Part shown: one piece after another, positions 33,933-42,100 of the stretch
How positions within the stretch are numbered: the stretch's first letter is position 1
Layout of the letters: every line of letters begins with the position of its first letter
Assembly: GCA_045638525.1 (NCBI GenBank)
Contig: JAZUBQ010000005.1
Span: 124,001-188,000 of the forward strand
DNA: 64,000 bases
Direction of reading: 5' to 3'
DNA from: SIG452 sp045638525
GTDB lineage: Bacteria; Bacillota; Clostridia; UMGS1840
Made by a program: the position numbers and the translations under genes
The notes under the pieces: model-generated
The model's input: only the letters and a program-made list of their open reading frames with translations
The model's database searches: none
Told to the model about the DNA's origin: nothing

Positions 33933-34859
33933 TTAAAACATTCCGGTAGATAAATAACGAGTTCCTGTATCAGGAAGCAACACAACGATATGTTTACCTT
34001 CATTTTCCTCTCTTAAAGCTACACGAATGGCAACATCCAAAGCAGCTCCGCTTGAAATTCCGGCTAAAATTCCTTCATTTTTTGCGAGCATACTTCCCAT
34101 CTGATAAGCATCTTCGTCAGAAACAGTCAACACTTCATCAATCACATCAAGGCAAAGAATTTCCGGTTGAAATCCAGCCCCAATTCCCTGAATTTTATGA
34201 CTGCCGCCAATCCCTTCAGAAAGAAACGGAGAGGATTTTGGTTCTACTGCAACAATCTTTGTATCAGAATTTTTCTCTTTCAGATATTTTCCTACACCGC
34301 TAATGGTTCCGCCTGTCCCCACACCGGCAACAAAAATATCCACCTTCCCATCAGTATCACGATAAATTTCGGGACCGGTAGTTTCATAATGTGCTTTCAA
34401 ATTGGACGGATTGGCAAACTGATCAGGCAAGAAACTATTTGGAATTTCATTCGCAAGCTCCTTTGCTTTTTGAATGGAACCGTTCATACCAAGTGTCCCT
34501 TCCGTCAAAACCAGTTCCGCACCGTATGCTTTCATCAACAGTTTGCGTTCTTCTGACATTGTTTCCGGCATCACGATAATGACACGATAACCTTTCAAAA
34601 CGCCAATCATGGCAAGTCCGATGCCGGTGTTACCGCTTGTAGGTTCAATAATTACCGACCCCGGCCGCAGCTTTCCTGCTGTTTCGGCATCTTCAATCAT
34701 TTGCTTTGCCACGCGGTCTTTGGCTGAACCTGCGGGCTCAAAAGATTCCAGTTTCGCAAACAATTTTGCTTTCAACCGGAATTTTTCTTCTATTTTTGTC
34801 AAGTTAATCAAGGGAGTATTCCCGATAACATCCTCAATTGATGTATAGATTCGGCTCAT
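33933..34859 (-). CDS. cysK: Cysteine synthase (O-acetylserine sulfhydrylase A)
   Basis: A 308-residue PLP enzyme that makes cysteine from O-acetylserine and sulfide. Catalytic Lys lies in GSAKDRVAKQM (residue 47 region), PLP phosphate loop GTGGTISGVG near residue 177, substrate loop EPTSGNTGIGLAM near residue 69, and SSGAALDVAI near the C-terminus. Length is normal. GAKDR/SVKDR is replaced by SAKDR, a common CysK variant. Transcribed after the zinc-ribbon gene (12-base gap). Confidence 0.95.
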   Translation of the reverse strand: MSRIYTSIEDVIGNTPLINLTKIEEKFRLKAKLFAKLESFEPAGSAKDRVAKQMIEDAETAGKLRPGSVIIEPTSGNTGIGLAMIGVLKGYRVIIVMPETMSEERKLLMKAYGAELVLTEGTLGMNGSIQKAKELANEIPNSFLPDQFANPSNLKAHYETTGPEIYRDTDGKVDIFVAGVGTGGTISGVGKYLKEKNSDTKIVAVEPKSSPFLSEGIGGSHKIQGIGAGFQPEILCLDVIDEVLTVSDEDAYQMGSMLAKNEGILAGISSGAALDVAIRVALREENEGKHIVVLLPDTGTRYLSTGMF

Positions 34860-34871
34860 AATATTTCTCCT

Positions 34872-35354
34872 TTATTTTCCGGATTCCACAGGCTGTTTCC
34901 AACAAAAGAAAAAGCCAAGTGCTGAGAGAACTGCAGAACAAAAAATGCCAAGTGTCAACACCAAAAATCCATAACCGTTATAAACAGACTGTATACGGTA
35001 GTAATATGCTTCTTCCAACGTTTTTCCGCCAACGGACTGAATCTCTGCAATTTCAGCTCCACCATAGAAAATTGAAATTGCACCAACCAAAGACAACACA
35101 AACACAAAAGCCGCTATTCCAAACAAAATAACACCAAGAATCTTTTCTTTCGGAACATAGGGTCTCATCTCTATTCTTACCTTGGGTTCAGTCTTTTTCG
35201 CCAAAATTTCAGCAATATTTTCGTTTATAATAACCGATTCAGGTAACTCGATTTTCTGAGGCTTCAGTTCTTCTTCGATATGAAACACAAAACCACAATT
35301 TTCACATTGTTTTGCGTCACTTTGGTTTTCACAACCGCATTTGGGACAATACAT
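34872..35354 (-). CDS. Zinc-ribbon membrane protein
   Basis: A 160-residue protein with an N-terminal zinc ribbon (YCPKCGCENQSDAKQCENCG, four cysteines in CxxC pairs at 3-6 and 17-20), a hydrophilic linker, and two transmembrane helices (about 84-105 and 127-150). This architecture is widespread in Bacillota and uncharacterised. It is the first gene of a cysK-M20 operon behind its own promoter (35404-35432). A link with cysteine or zinc status is possible but unproven. Confidence 0.82.
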   Translation of the reverse strand: MYCPKCGCENQSDAKQCENCGFVFHIEEELKPQKIELPESVIINENIAEILAKKTEPKVRIEMRPYVPKEKILGVILFGIAAFVFVLSLVGAISIFYGGAEIAEIQSVGGKTLEEAYYYRIQSVYNGYGFLVLTLGIFCSAVLSALGFFFCWKQPVESGK

Positions 35355-35403
35355 ATTATTTCCTCCTCATAAGGATTCTATCCATATTGATATCATAAAT
35401 ATG

Positions 35404-35432
35404 ATTATATCAAATGAATTTACAAAATGCAA
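35404..35432 (-). promoter_or_regulatory. Promoter of the zinc-ribbon/cysK/M20 operon
   Basis: Minus strand: TTGCAT (35432-35427), 17-bp spacer, TATAAT (35409-35404). Confidence 0.65.
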
Positions 35433-35493
35433 TACCAAAAAAACGAAATTCTAAGTAAAAAAGGAAAAATCCCATAAAATATCAAAAAAAGAA

Positions 35494-35523
35494 TTGACAA
35501 AATCTGCGTTTTAGTGATACAAT
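35494..35523 (+). promoter_or_regulatory. Promoter of fhs
   Basis: TTGACA (35494-35499), 18-bp spacer, TACAAT (35518-35523), followed by a 125-base structured leader. Confidence 0.8.
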
Positions 35524-35524
35524 T

Positions 35525-35610
35525 ATTTCGGTATGGGATATATGTCCGAAATGACTTTTTGTGCAATCTAAAGTGCGACTCTGTTAACAGTCGGTCATCT
35601 TCGTCCCATA
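35525..35610 (+). promoter_or_regulatory. Structured fhs leader with potential pseudoknot (candidate cis-regulatory RNA)
   Basis: ATTTCGG (35525-35531) pairs with CCGAAAT (35546-35552), a 7-bp hairpin. Its 14-base loop contains TATGGGA (35532-35538), which is complementary to TCCCATA (35604-35610), allowing a loop-to-tail pseudoknot. Between them ATGAC/GTCAT (35551-35555, 35594-35598) encloses CGACT/AGTCG (35576-35580, 35589-35593). The ribosome site AGGAAGGTG follows 20 bases later. It does not carry the GGGCA-type core I would expect of a ZTP riboswitch, so I leave the class open. Confidence 0.5.
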
Positions 35611-35647
35611 ACAAAAACTATCAAACCAAACAGGAAGGTGTATTTAA

Positions 35648-37315
35648 ATGTTAACAGATATTGAAATTGCTCAGAAAGCCACACTGAAACCCATCACCGA
35701 AATCGCAAAACAATTAAACATTTCGGAAGATGACTTAGAATGTTACGGAAAATATAAAGCTAAAATTTCATTTGACTATATTGAAAAATTAAAAACGAAA
35801 CAAGACGGCAAACTGATTTTAGTAACCGCAATCAACCCCACCCCTGCCGGAGAAGGAAAAACCACAACAACGGTTGGTATTGGTCAGGCTTTCCAGCAAA
35901 TGGGAAAAAATGCGATTATTGCCATTCGCGAACCATCTTTAGGTCCTGTATTCGGTATTAAAGGCGGTGCTGCAGGAGGCGGTTATGCTCAGGTTGTTCC
36001 TATGGAAGACATCAACCTTCATTTTACCGGAGATTTCCATGCAATCGGTGCAGCGAACAACCTGCTCTGTGCTGCAGTGGACAATCATTTGCATCAGGGA
36101 AACGCTTTGGGGATTCATCCAAAGAAAATCCTCATCAAACGTGTGGTAGATATGAATGACCGTGCCCTTCGTAATACAGTAATCGGATTAGGCAGTGAAG
36201 TAGACGGTGTTCCCAGAGAAGACGGATTTTCTATTACAGTTGCCAGTGAAATTATGGCGATTTTCTGTCTGGCTGAGAATTTATCAGATTTAAAAAATAA
36301 ACTTTCTGAAATTGTAATTGGGTACAACTATCAAAATAAACCCGTAAAAGTAAAAGATTTAAAAGTTGAAGGTGCTATGACAGCACTGTTAAAAGATGCC
36401 ATCAAGCCCAACCTGGTACAAACTTTGGAAAACTCCCCATGTTTAATTCACGGTGGTCCCTTTGCCAATATTGCACATGGTTGCAACAGCGTAATCGCAA
36501 CAAAACTGGCGTTAAAAATGGCTGATTACACTATCACCGAAGCAGGATTTGGTGCTGATTTAGGTGCGGAAAAGTTCTTGAATATTAAATGCAGAAGTGC
36601 TGATTTAAAACCGGATTGTGTCGTGATTGTTGCCACCGTAAGAGCTTTAAAATATAACGGTGGGGTTAAAAAAGAAGATTTAAAAGAAGAAAACGTGACT
36701 GCTTTGGAAAAAGGAATTGTAAATCTGGAACGTCACATTTCCAACATGAAAAAATTCGGTCTGAAAACGATTGTTGCTATCAATTCTTTCGATACCGATA
36801 CCGATAATGAATTTGCAATAATTGAAAAATGTTGCGACAAATACGATACTAAATGTGTCAGAAGTGAAGTTTTTGTAAAAGGTGGCGAAGGCGGTATTGA
36901 GCTTGCGAAAGCCATTATGGAAACTTGCGAAGGAAAATCTGATTTTCATCCTATTTATGATTTGGACATGTCTTTGGAAGATAAGATTTCAACCATTGCT
37001 AAAGAAATCTATGGTGCAAAAGATATCATCATCACCAAACAGGCTGAAAAAGCCATCACACTTTTAAAAGAAAACGGATATGGCAACTTGCCCGTTTGTA
37101 TTGCAAAAAATCAGTATTCGTTCTCGGACGACCCCACTCAACTGGGAGCTCCTTCTGATTTTAATTTAACCATTTCTGAAGTTCGTCTTGCTGCAGGTGC
37201 AGGTTTCATCGTTGTATTGACCGGAAAAATTATGACCATGCCCGGTCTTCCCAAAGCCCCTGCCTACGAAAAAATTGACGTAGATGAAAATGGTAATATC
37301 ACAGGTTTATTTTGA
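35648..37315 (+). CDS. fhs: Formate-tetrahydrofolate ligase
   Basis: A 555-residue cytoplasmic enzyme that makes 10-formyl-THF from formate, ATP and THF. Landmarks are the P-loop-like PTPAGEGKTTTTVGIGQ near residue 64, REPSLGPVFGIKGGAAGGGY near residue 93, LHFTGDFHAIGAANNLL near residue 124, and TMPGLPKAPAYEKIDV near the C-terminus. Length is the usual 555-560. AGGAAGGTG precedes the ATG. tsaE follows after 38 bases without a terminator. Acetogenesis cannot be concluded: no other Wood-Ljungdahl genes are here, and the gene is common in non-acetogens for purine synthesis. Confidence 0.96.
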   Translation: MLTDIEIAQKATLKPITEIAKQLNISEDDLECYGKYKAKISFDYIEKLKTKQDGKLILVTAINPTPAGEGKTTTTVGIGQAFQQMGKNAIIAIREPSLGPVFGIKGGAAGGGYAQVVPMEDINLHFTGDFHAIGAANNLLCAAVDNHLHQGNALGIHPKKILIKRVVDMNDRALRNTVIGLGSEVDGVPREDGFSITVASEIMAIFCLAENLSDLKNKLSEIVIGYNYQNKPVKVKDLKVEGAMTALLKDAIKPNLVQTLENSPCLIHGGPFANIAHGCNSVIATKLALKMADYTITEAGFGADLGAEKFLNIKCRSADLKPDCVVIVATVRALKYNGGVKKEDLKEENVTALEKGIVNLERHISNMKKFGLKTIVAINSFDTDTDNEFAIIEKCCDKYDTKCVRSEVFVKGGEGGIELAKAIMETCEGKSDFHPIYDLDMSLEDKISTIAKEIYGAKDIIITKQAEKAITLLKENGYGNLPVCIAKNQYSFSDDPTQLGAPSDFNLTISEVRLAAGAGFIVVLTGKIMTMPGLPKAPAYEKIDVDENGNITGLF

Positions 37316-37353
37316 TATACTAACTATAATTCGACAAGGAGGTGCCAAATCCA

Positions 37354-37773
37354 GTGAATTTTATTTCTAAATCCTACGAAGAAACAACTCATTTTGCAGA
37401 AGAATTTGCAAAAAAACTTCAAGGAAACGAAGTAATTCTGTTAGAGGGTGATTTGGGTGCCGGAAAAACTTGTTTTGTAAACGGTCTGTTATCCGGGTTA
37501 GGCTTTACCGCCGGTGGATGCAGTCCCACATTTACATTGGTGAATGAATACCCAACAACTCCTCCCATCAATCACTTTGATTTATATCGCATTAGCTCAG
37601 AGGACGAGCTTTATGAAATGGGATTTACCGAATATCTGGAATCCGGTAGAGTGAACATCATTGAATGGCCACAGATTGCCTACTCCATTTTAGAAGCATA
37701 TCCTGTAACACGCATACAAATTCAGCATACCGAAACAGAAAACGAGAGGATTATTACCATTGAAAATCTATAA
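37354..37773 (+). CDS. tsaE: tRNA threonylcarbamoyladenosine biosynthesis ATPase TsaE
   Basis: A 139-residue ATPase with Walker A LEGDLGAGKTCFVNGL, SPTFTLVNEYP and HFDLYRISSEDELYEMGF, the standard TsaE landmarks, plus WP in IEWPQIA. It works with TsaB and TsaD in t6A modification of ANN-decoding tRNAs. I start at the GTG at 37354, eleven bases after AGGAGG; a GTG at 37342 lies inside that ribosome site. It overlaps tsaB by 14 bases. tsaD and rimI, often next, are not here. Confidence 0.93.
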   Translation: MNFISKSYEETTHFAEEFAKKLQGNEVILLEGDLGAGKTCFVNGLLSGLGFTAGGCSPTFTLVNEYPTTPPINHFDLYRISSEDELYEMGFTEYLESGRVNIIEWPQIAYSILEAYPVTRIQIQHTETENERIITIENL

Positions 37774-38464
37774 CCTTCTGGCTGCAGATTCCTCTGCAAA
37801 AACCGCAACTGTTGCTTTATTCGAGAATGGAACTCTAATTGCGGAATATACTCAAAATATTGGATTGACTCATTCTGAAGGATTTTTGCCTTTGTTAGAA
37901 ACCATGTTAAAAATGGCAAACAAAGACATCTCCCAAATAGACTATTATGCCGTAACCAACGGTCCCGGTTCTTTTACCGGTCTTCGCATTGGGGTTGCAA
38001 CCATAAAAGGTCTGGCTCACGCTCATAATAAACCATTGGCAGAAATTTCTACTTTGGATGCACTGGCAGAAAACGTCCCCAACTTTTCAGGATATGTTTG
38101 TCCGATGTTAGATGCCAGACGCCAGGAAGTGTATACGGCAGTCTATCACAATGGTGAAAAAATTATGGAGGACACTCCCCTTTCTTTAAATGAATTGTTT
38201 GAATTTTTAAAATCCAAACGGGGAAAAGTGATGTTTTTAGGTGATGGAGCCGTAAACTATCGGGATATTATCCAAAAGGCTTTACCTAAGAAAGCGGTAT
38301 TTGCCCCCAATCATCTAATCTTACAAAAAGCATCCTCGGTAGGCATTGCCGCTATGAAACAAATTGATACGGGAAACACTGTTCCCTATTGCGATGTTTC
38401 TATTCGCTATTTAAAAGCCTCTCAACCGGAACAACAGTTATTCAATAAATTAAAACAACAATAA
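37760..38464 (+). CDS. tsaB: tRNA threonylcarbamoyladenosine biosynthesis protein TsaB
   Basis: A 234-residue ASKHA-fold protein, the inactive TsaD-like scaffold of the t6A complex. Landmarks are LLAADSSAKTATVALF at the start, LTHSEGFLPLLETML near residue 36, VTNGPGSFTGLRIGVATIKG near residue 65, and CPMLDARRQEVYTA near residue 112. The start is TTG at 37760 with GAGAGGA ten bases upstream, overlapping tsaE. A strong terminator follows. Confidence 0.93.
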   Translation: MKIYNLLAADSSAKTATVALFENGTLIAEYTQNIGLTHSEGFLPLLETMLKMANKDISQIDYYAVTNGPGSFTGLRIGVATIKGLAHAHNKPLAEISTLDALAENVPNFSGYVCPMLDARRQEVYTAVYHNGEKIMEDTPLSLNELFEFLKSKRGKVMFLGDGAVNYRDIIQKALPKKAVFAPNHLILQKASSVGIAAMKQIDTGNTVPYCDVSIRYLKASQPEQQLFNKLKQQ

Positions 38465-38469
38465 GAATC

Positions 38470-38509
38470 AAAACACCTTTGTTTTATTTTCAAAACAGAG
38501 GTGTTTTTT
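38470..38509 (+). terminator. Terminator of the fhs-tsaE-tsaB unit
   Basis: Sixteen-base-pair stem (AAAACACCTTTGTTTT with AAAACAGAGGTGTTTT, one G-U pair) ending in T6, six bases past the tsaB stop. Confidence 0.92.
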
Positions 38510-38582
38510 ATTGAAAAACCAGACCTTATTTCTCCTAAAAATTCAAAAAAATAATTTTTTTAGAAAAATTTGAAAAAAATGC

Positions 38583-38611
38583 TTGACATTTTGCTTGTCC
38601 TTTGCTATAAT
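38583..38611 (+). promoter_or_regulatory. Promoter of the tRNA-Met/tRNA-Val pair
   Basis: TTGACA (38583-38588), 17-bp spacer, TATAAT (38606-38611): full consensus, as expected for stable RNA. A TTGACG/CGTCAA hairpin follows before the first tRNA. Confidence 0.88.
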
Positions 38612-38646
38612 ATCATCCGTTGACGATAAACGTCAATTCCACATAT

Positions 38647-38723
38647 GGCGGTATAGCTCAGTTGGCTAGAGCATGCGGTTCATACCCGCAGTGTCGATGG
38701 TTCAAGTCCGTCTACCGCTACCA
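38647..38723 (+). tRNA. tRNA-Met(CAT)
   Basis: 77 bases. Acceptor GGCGGTA pairs with TACCGCT (first pair G-U), anticodon stem-loop TGCGG-TTCATAC-CCGCA with CAT, T loop GGTTCAAGTCC, encoded CCA. Overall sequence resembles elongator tRNA-Met; a CAT tRNA modified to read ATA (Ile) is not excluded. Confidence 0.93.
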
Positions 38724-38726
38724 TAT

Positions 38727-38802
38727 GGGAGCATAGCTCAGCTGGGAGAGCATCTGCCTTACAAGCAGAGGGTCATAGGTTCGAGCCCTATTGTTCCCAC
38801 CA
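38727..38802 (+). tRNA. tRNA-Val(TAC)
   Basis: 76 bases, three bases after tRNA-Met. Acceptor GGGAGCA pairs with TGTTCCC, anticodon stem-loop CTGCC-TTACAAG-CAG with TAC, T loop GGTTCGAGCCC, discriminator A, encoded CCA. Confidence 0.94.
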
Positions 38803-38803
38803 G

Positions 38804-38836
38804 AAAAAAGCATCAACATTTGTTGATGCTTTTTTC
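38804..38836 (+). terminator. Terminator of the tRNA pair
   Basis: AAAAAAGCATCAACA and TGTTGATGCTTTTTT with a 3-base loop, directly after the tRNA-Val CCA end. Confidence 0.92.
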
Positions 38837-38887
38837 AATACTACACATATTATAACAAATGATGCCACCATCATCTGACATCCTATC

Positions 38888-38914
38888 AACCGTCACATCT
38901 GTGACGGTTTTTTT
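38888..38914 (+). terminator. Orphan terminator hairpin
   Basis: AACCGTCAC and GTGACGGTT (loop ATCT) followed by T7. It lies 50 bases after the tRNA terminator with no gene in between, so it is either a backup terminator or the end of an unrecognised small transcript. Confidence 0.75.
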
Positions 38915-39029
38915 ATGCAATATGCCACATTAGGAAATTCAGGCATTACTGCATGTCCTTTTTCAAAGAAAAAAAGTGAAAAAAGCATATTTTAAGTAAA
39001 AAATAAAGCATTTTTTCAGACAAAACGAC

Positions 39030-39058
39030 TTTACAAGCATAAAACTATATGTTATAAT
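39030..39058 (+). promoter_or_regulatory. Promoter of the beta-helix protein gene
   Basis: TTTACA (39030-39035), 17-bp spacer, TATAAT (39053-39058) with an extended -10 TG. A 9-bp inverted repeat TATCCGTTT/AAACGGATA (39072-39080 with 39102-39110) follows in the leader. Confidence 0.75.
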
Positions 39059-39162
39059 TATAATGAATTTTTATCCGTTTTTCAATACTTTTTTGCATAC
39101 TAAACGGATACCTTATCAAACGAATTAAAATTATTATTCAAATAAAAAAAGGAGAAAACACT

Positions 39163-42100
39163 ATGACAAAAAAACTTCTGAGTCTTAGTATGGCAATTTT
39201 ACTGATGTTAAGTTGTCTGCTGAGTTCACCGACAACTGCAACAAATGTTGCAATCGCTGCAAGTGCTGTAAACTATCAGAGCGCCCCTTATGCAGGTGTG
39301 TATGCGGTAACAGCAAATAAAGCAACTACCATCACCACCGAAATCGGTTCTGTTACTGAATTAGCAGCCGGCGAAACCGGTTATATGTACCTGGTAAGAG
39401 GTGCAAATAATGTAGACATCACTAACGGTGCTACTTTAACCATCACCACTTTGGATGATAATGGTATGGATTATCTGAATCAGGTAAACATTCCCACTCA
39501 CCCCGTAATATACGACCAGGAAAACCTTGTGCAGAACGGTATCAACAAAACCGTAGCTCCCGGTGGATCCTACACCTTTACCTATACCCCCTCTGCAGGA
39601 AAAAACGGTATCGTGTATGCGTACATCTATTTTCCCGACCAGGTAGAAAATAACTGGGAAGTAACCACCGACACCGGTTTTAAAACTATCGTTTACAAAC
39701 CCGCAGGCTATGCAAGCACCTTAGCATGGCAAGACGGAGCAAAAAGCAAAGTTTCTCTGTTATACATTAGAGGTGGTAAACAAGAAATCACCATTACCAA
39801 CGCTGGTAAAAACACCGGTGTCATCGGCAACATCAGCATTCACAGCTGTGGTGAATACAGCGCTAATGTTACCGTAAATGAGCTGGAAGTAATCCCCGCT
39901 TCTGAGTTAGCACCTGAACCGACTCCGACTCCTGCTCCTACTCCGACCCCCACCCCGAAACCGACAGCGGAACCAACTCCCGAACCGACTCCTGAAGATT
40001 CTATTGCAGGTCAGGTAGTAGATTACAAAAAAGCTCCTTATGCAGGTGTGTATGAAGTAGTTTCAAACGTTGATACTACCTTATCTACCGAAATCGGCGC
40101 AGTTACCAATTTAAAAGCAGGCGTAACCGGTTACACCTACTTAATCTCCGGTTCCAACAGTATCACCGCTACCAATGGTGCTACCTTAACCATCACTGCT
40201 TTGGATAACAACGGTTTAGATTACTTTAACCAGGTAACCATCGCAAACGAACCTGTGATTACCGGACAGGAAGACACAGTCTTGGCTAATTTAAATAAAA
40301 TGTTGGCTCCCGGTGAAACCTATACCTTCACCCATGTTCCCTCCAAAGAAATGAACGGTTTGGTATATCCCTACATTCTGTTCACCGAAGGAACTGCTGC
40401 AACTCTGTATGCCGATACCGGTTTCAAAACCGATCTCGGCGGTTTTGAAGGAAAAACCGGTACCACTTGGGCATGGCAGGATGCAGACTGGAACAACCTC
40501 TCTGTATTATATATAAAAAAAGGTACCAATACCTTCACAATTAAAAACACCGGTAATTCCAATTTAGTGATTAAAAACCTTAACCTGCATAGCGTAGGCG
40601 AACTCTCGGGCGGCAGATGGGATAATCAGCTGAATGTGGCTTACTTAACCCCCATTCTCACTACCGAAGACAATCCCCTTCCCGAACCGGGAATCGTTCG
40701 TGTAGATCCCCAGACTTTACCCGGCGCAACCAAATTGCAGGCAGAATCTGTTGGTACCGGCACCGCTGACGGCAACAGAACTGTTGTTTCTTTGGCAAGT
40801 GGCAAAAATCTGACTTTCAATTTCAATGCTACCGAAGAAACTACCATGGACTTATATATGAGCGGTGCAGCTTGGAAAGATGTTTCCTTCGATGTTTATG
40901 TAGACAGCAAATTAGTTTCCTATGAAACGATGCATTTTAACACTCCTTGGAACACCACTCCCGAGTACAAACTGGAAAATGTGTTCTCCTTCCCCGTTTC
41001 CAAAGGCAATCACTCCATTATGCTGTATTTCTATACCAACAGCTTTAATTTGGATTATATTTCCTTATTACCCCATTATTCCGATATGATGATGCTCTTT
41101 AATGGCATCCCGAATACAACAACCGCAAACGAAGTATTTGATTTGTTTAAAAATCACGGTTTAATTTTCGATATCGACATTGTCAAGGAAACCAAGAAAT
41201 TGGTAGCTCCCGAAACTGCTTTCTGGAGCATGGTTGGAAAAAAATACGAAACCTTTGAAGCACTGATTGCTGCTTACGAAGCAGTTGTAGCAAGTGAATC
41301 AAAAACTCCCACCGTTTCAATTTCCGGCTCTACTGCAACCATTTTAGGTACCAATTTACCTGCTGATGCAACCGTAGTCGTTGGTGTGTATAACGGTAAC
41401 AAGTTAATTAACGTTGACACTGCAACAAAGAACGGAACAAACTATACTGCAGATGTTAGCGGATACACTTCCGGCAAAACCGTAAAAGTTATAGTAATGA
41501 ATAACCTGGATGAATTAAATCCCGGAACTACTGACGGTGTTTATGCACATTACTATGTTTCCACTTCCGGTAAATCCACCAATGCAGGTACCACTCCGGA
41601 CAAACCGTTAAACACTGTTGCAGCTGCATTAACCAAAGTAAAAGCGATTAACTCTAAAATGACCGGCGATATTATCATTCACGTAGCACCCGGTGTATAC
41701 AAAAGTTCTGTTTCTGTCAACATCGACCAGACTATGGGCGGCAAAAACGGATATAAAGTAATCATTCGTGCAGAAGATATGGACAATATGCCTGTATTCT
41801 CCGGCGGTGAAGACTTAACCGGTAAATGGTCTCAGGTTTCCGGTCAGAATTACTGGGTAGCAACCACTTCTACCCGTGATACCAGAGCACTGTATATCAA
41901 TGGATATCAGGCAACTATGGCAAACAGCGATGCTTACTATAAAGGTTCCTCATACATCACTCCTGAAACTCCCTTAAACGATGCACATCAGGAAGATGGT
42001 ATCAAATTCAAATTATCCACCGGCTTCCCCAAAGGCTTAGAAGGAATCAGCAATATGGCACTGGTTACCAACAGCTGTTGGGCAGCTCAGCGTCTCCCCA

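Noticed and set aside
35525..35610. Calling the fhs leader a ZTP (pfl) or THF riboswitch
   Set aside because: The leader has neither the conserved core as I remember it nor a ZTP-type GGGCA segment; complementarity alone does not identify a class.
37342..37353. Earlier GTG start for tsaE
   Set aside because: It lies inside the AGGAGGTG ribosome site that serves the GTG at 37354.
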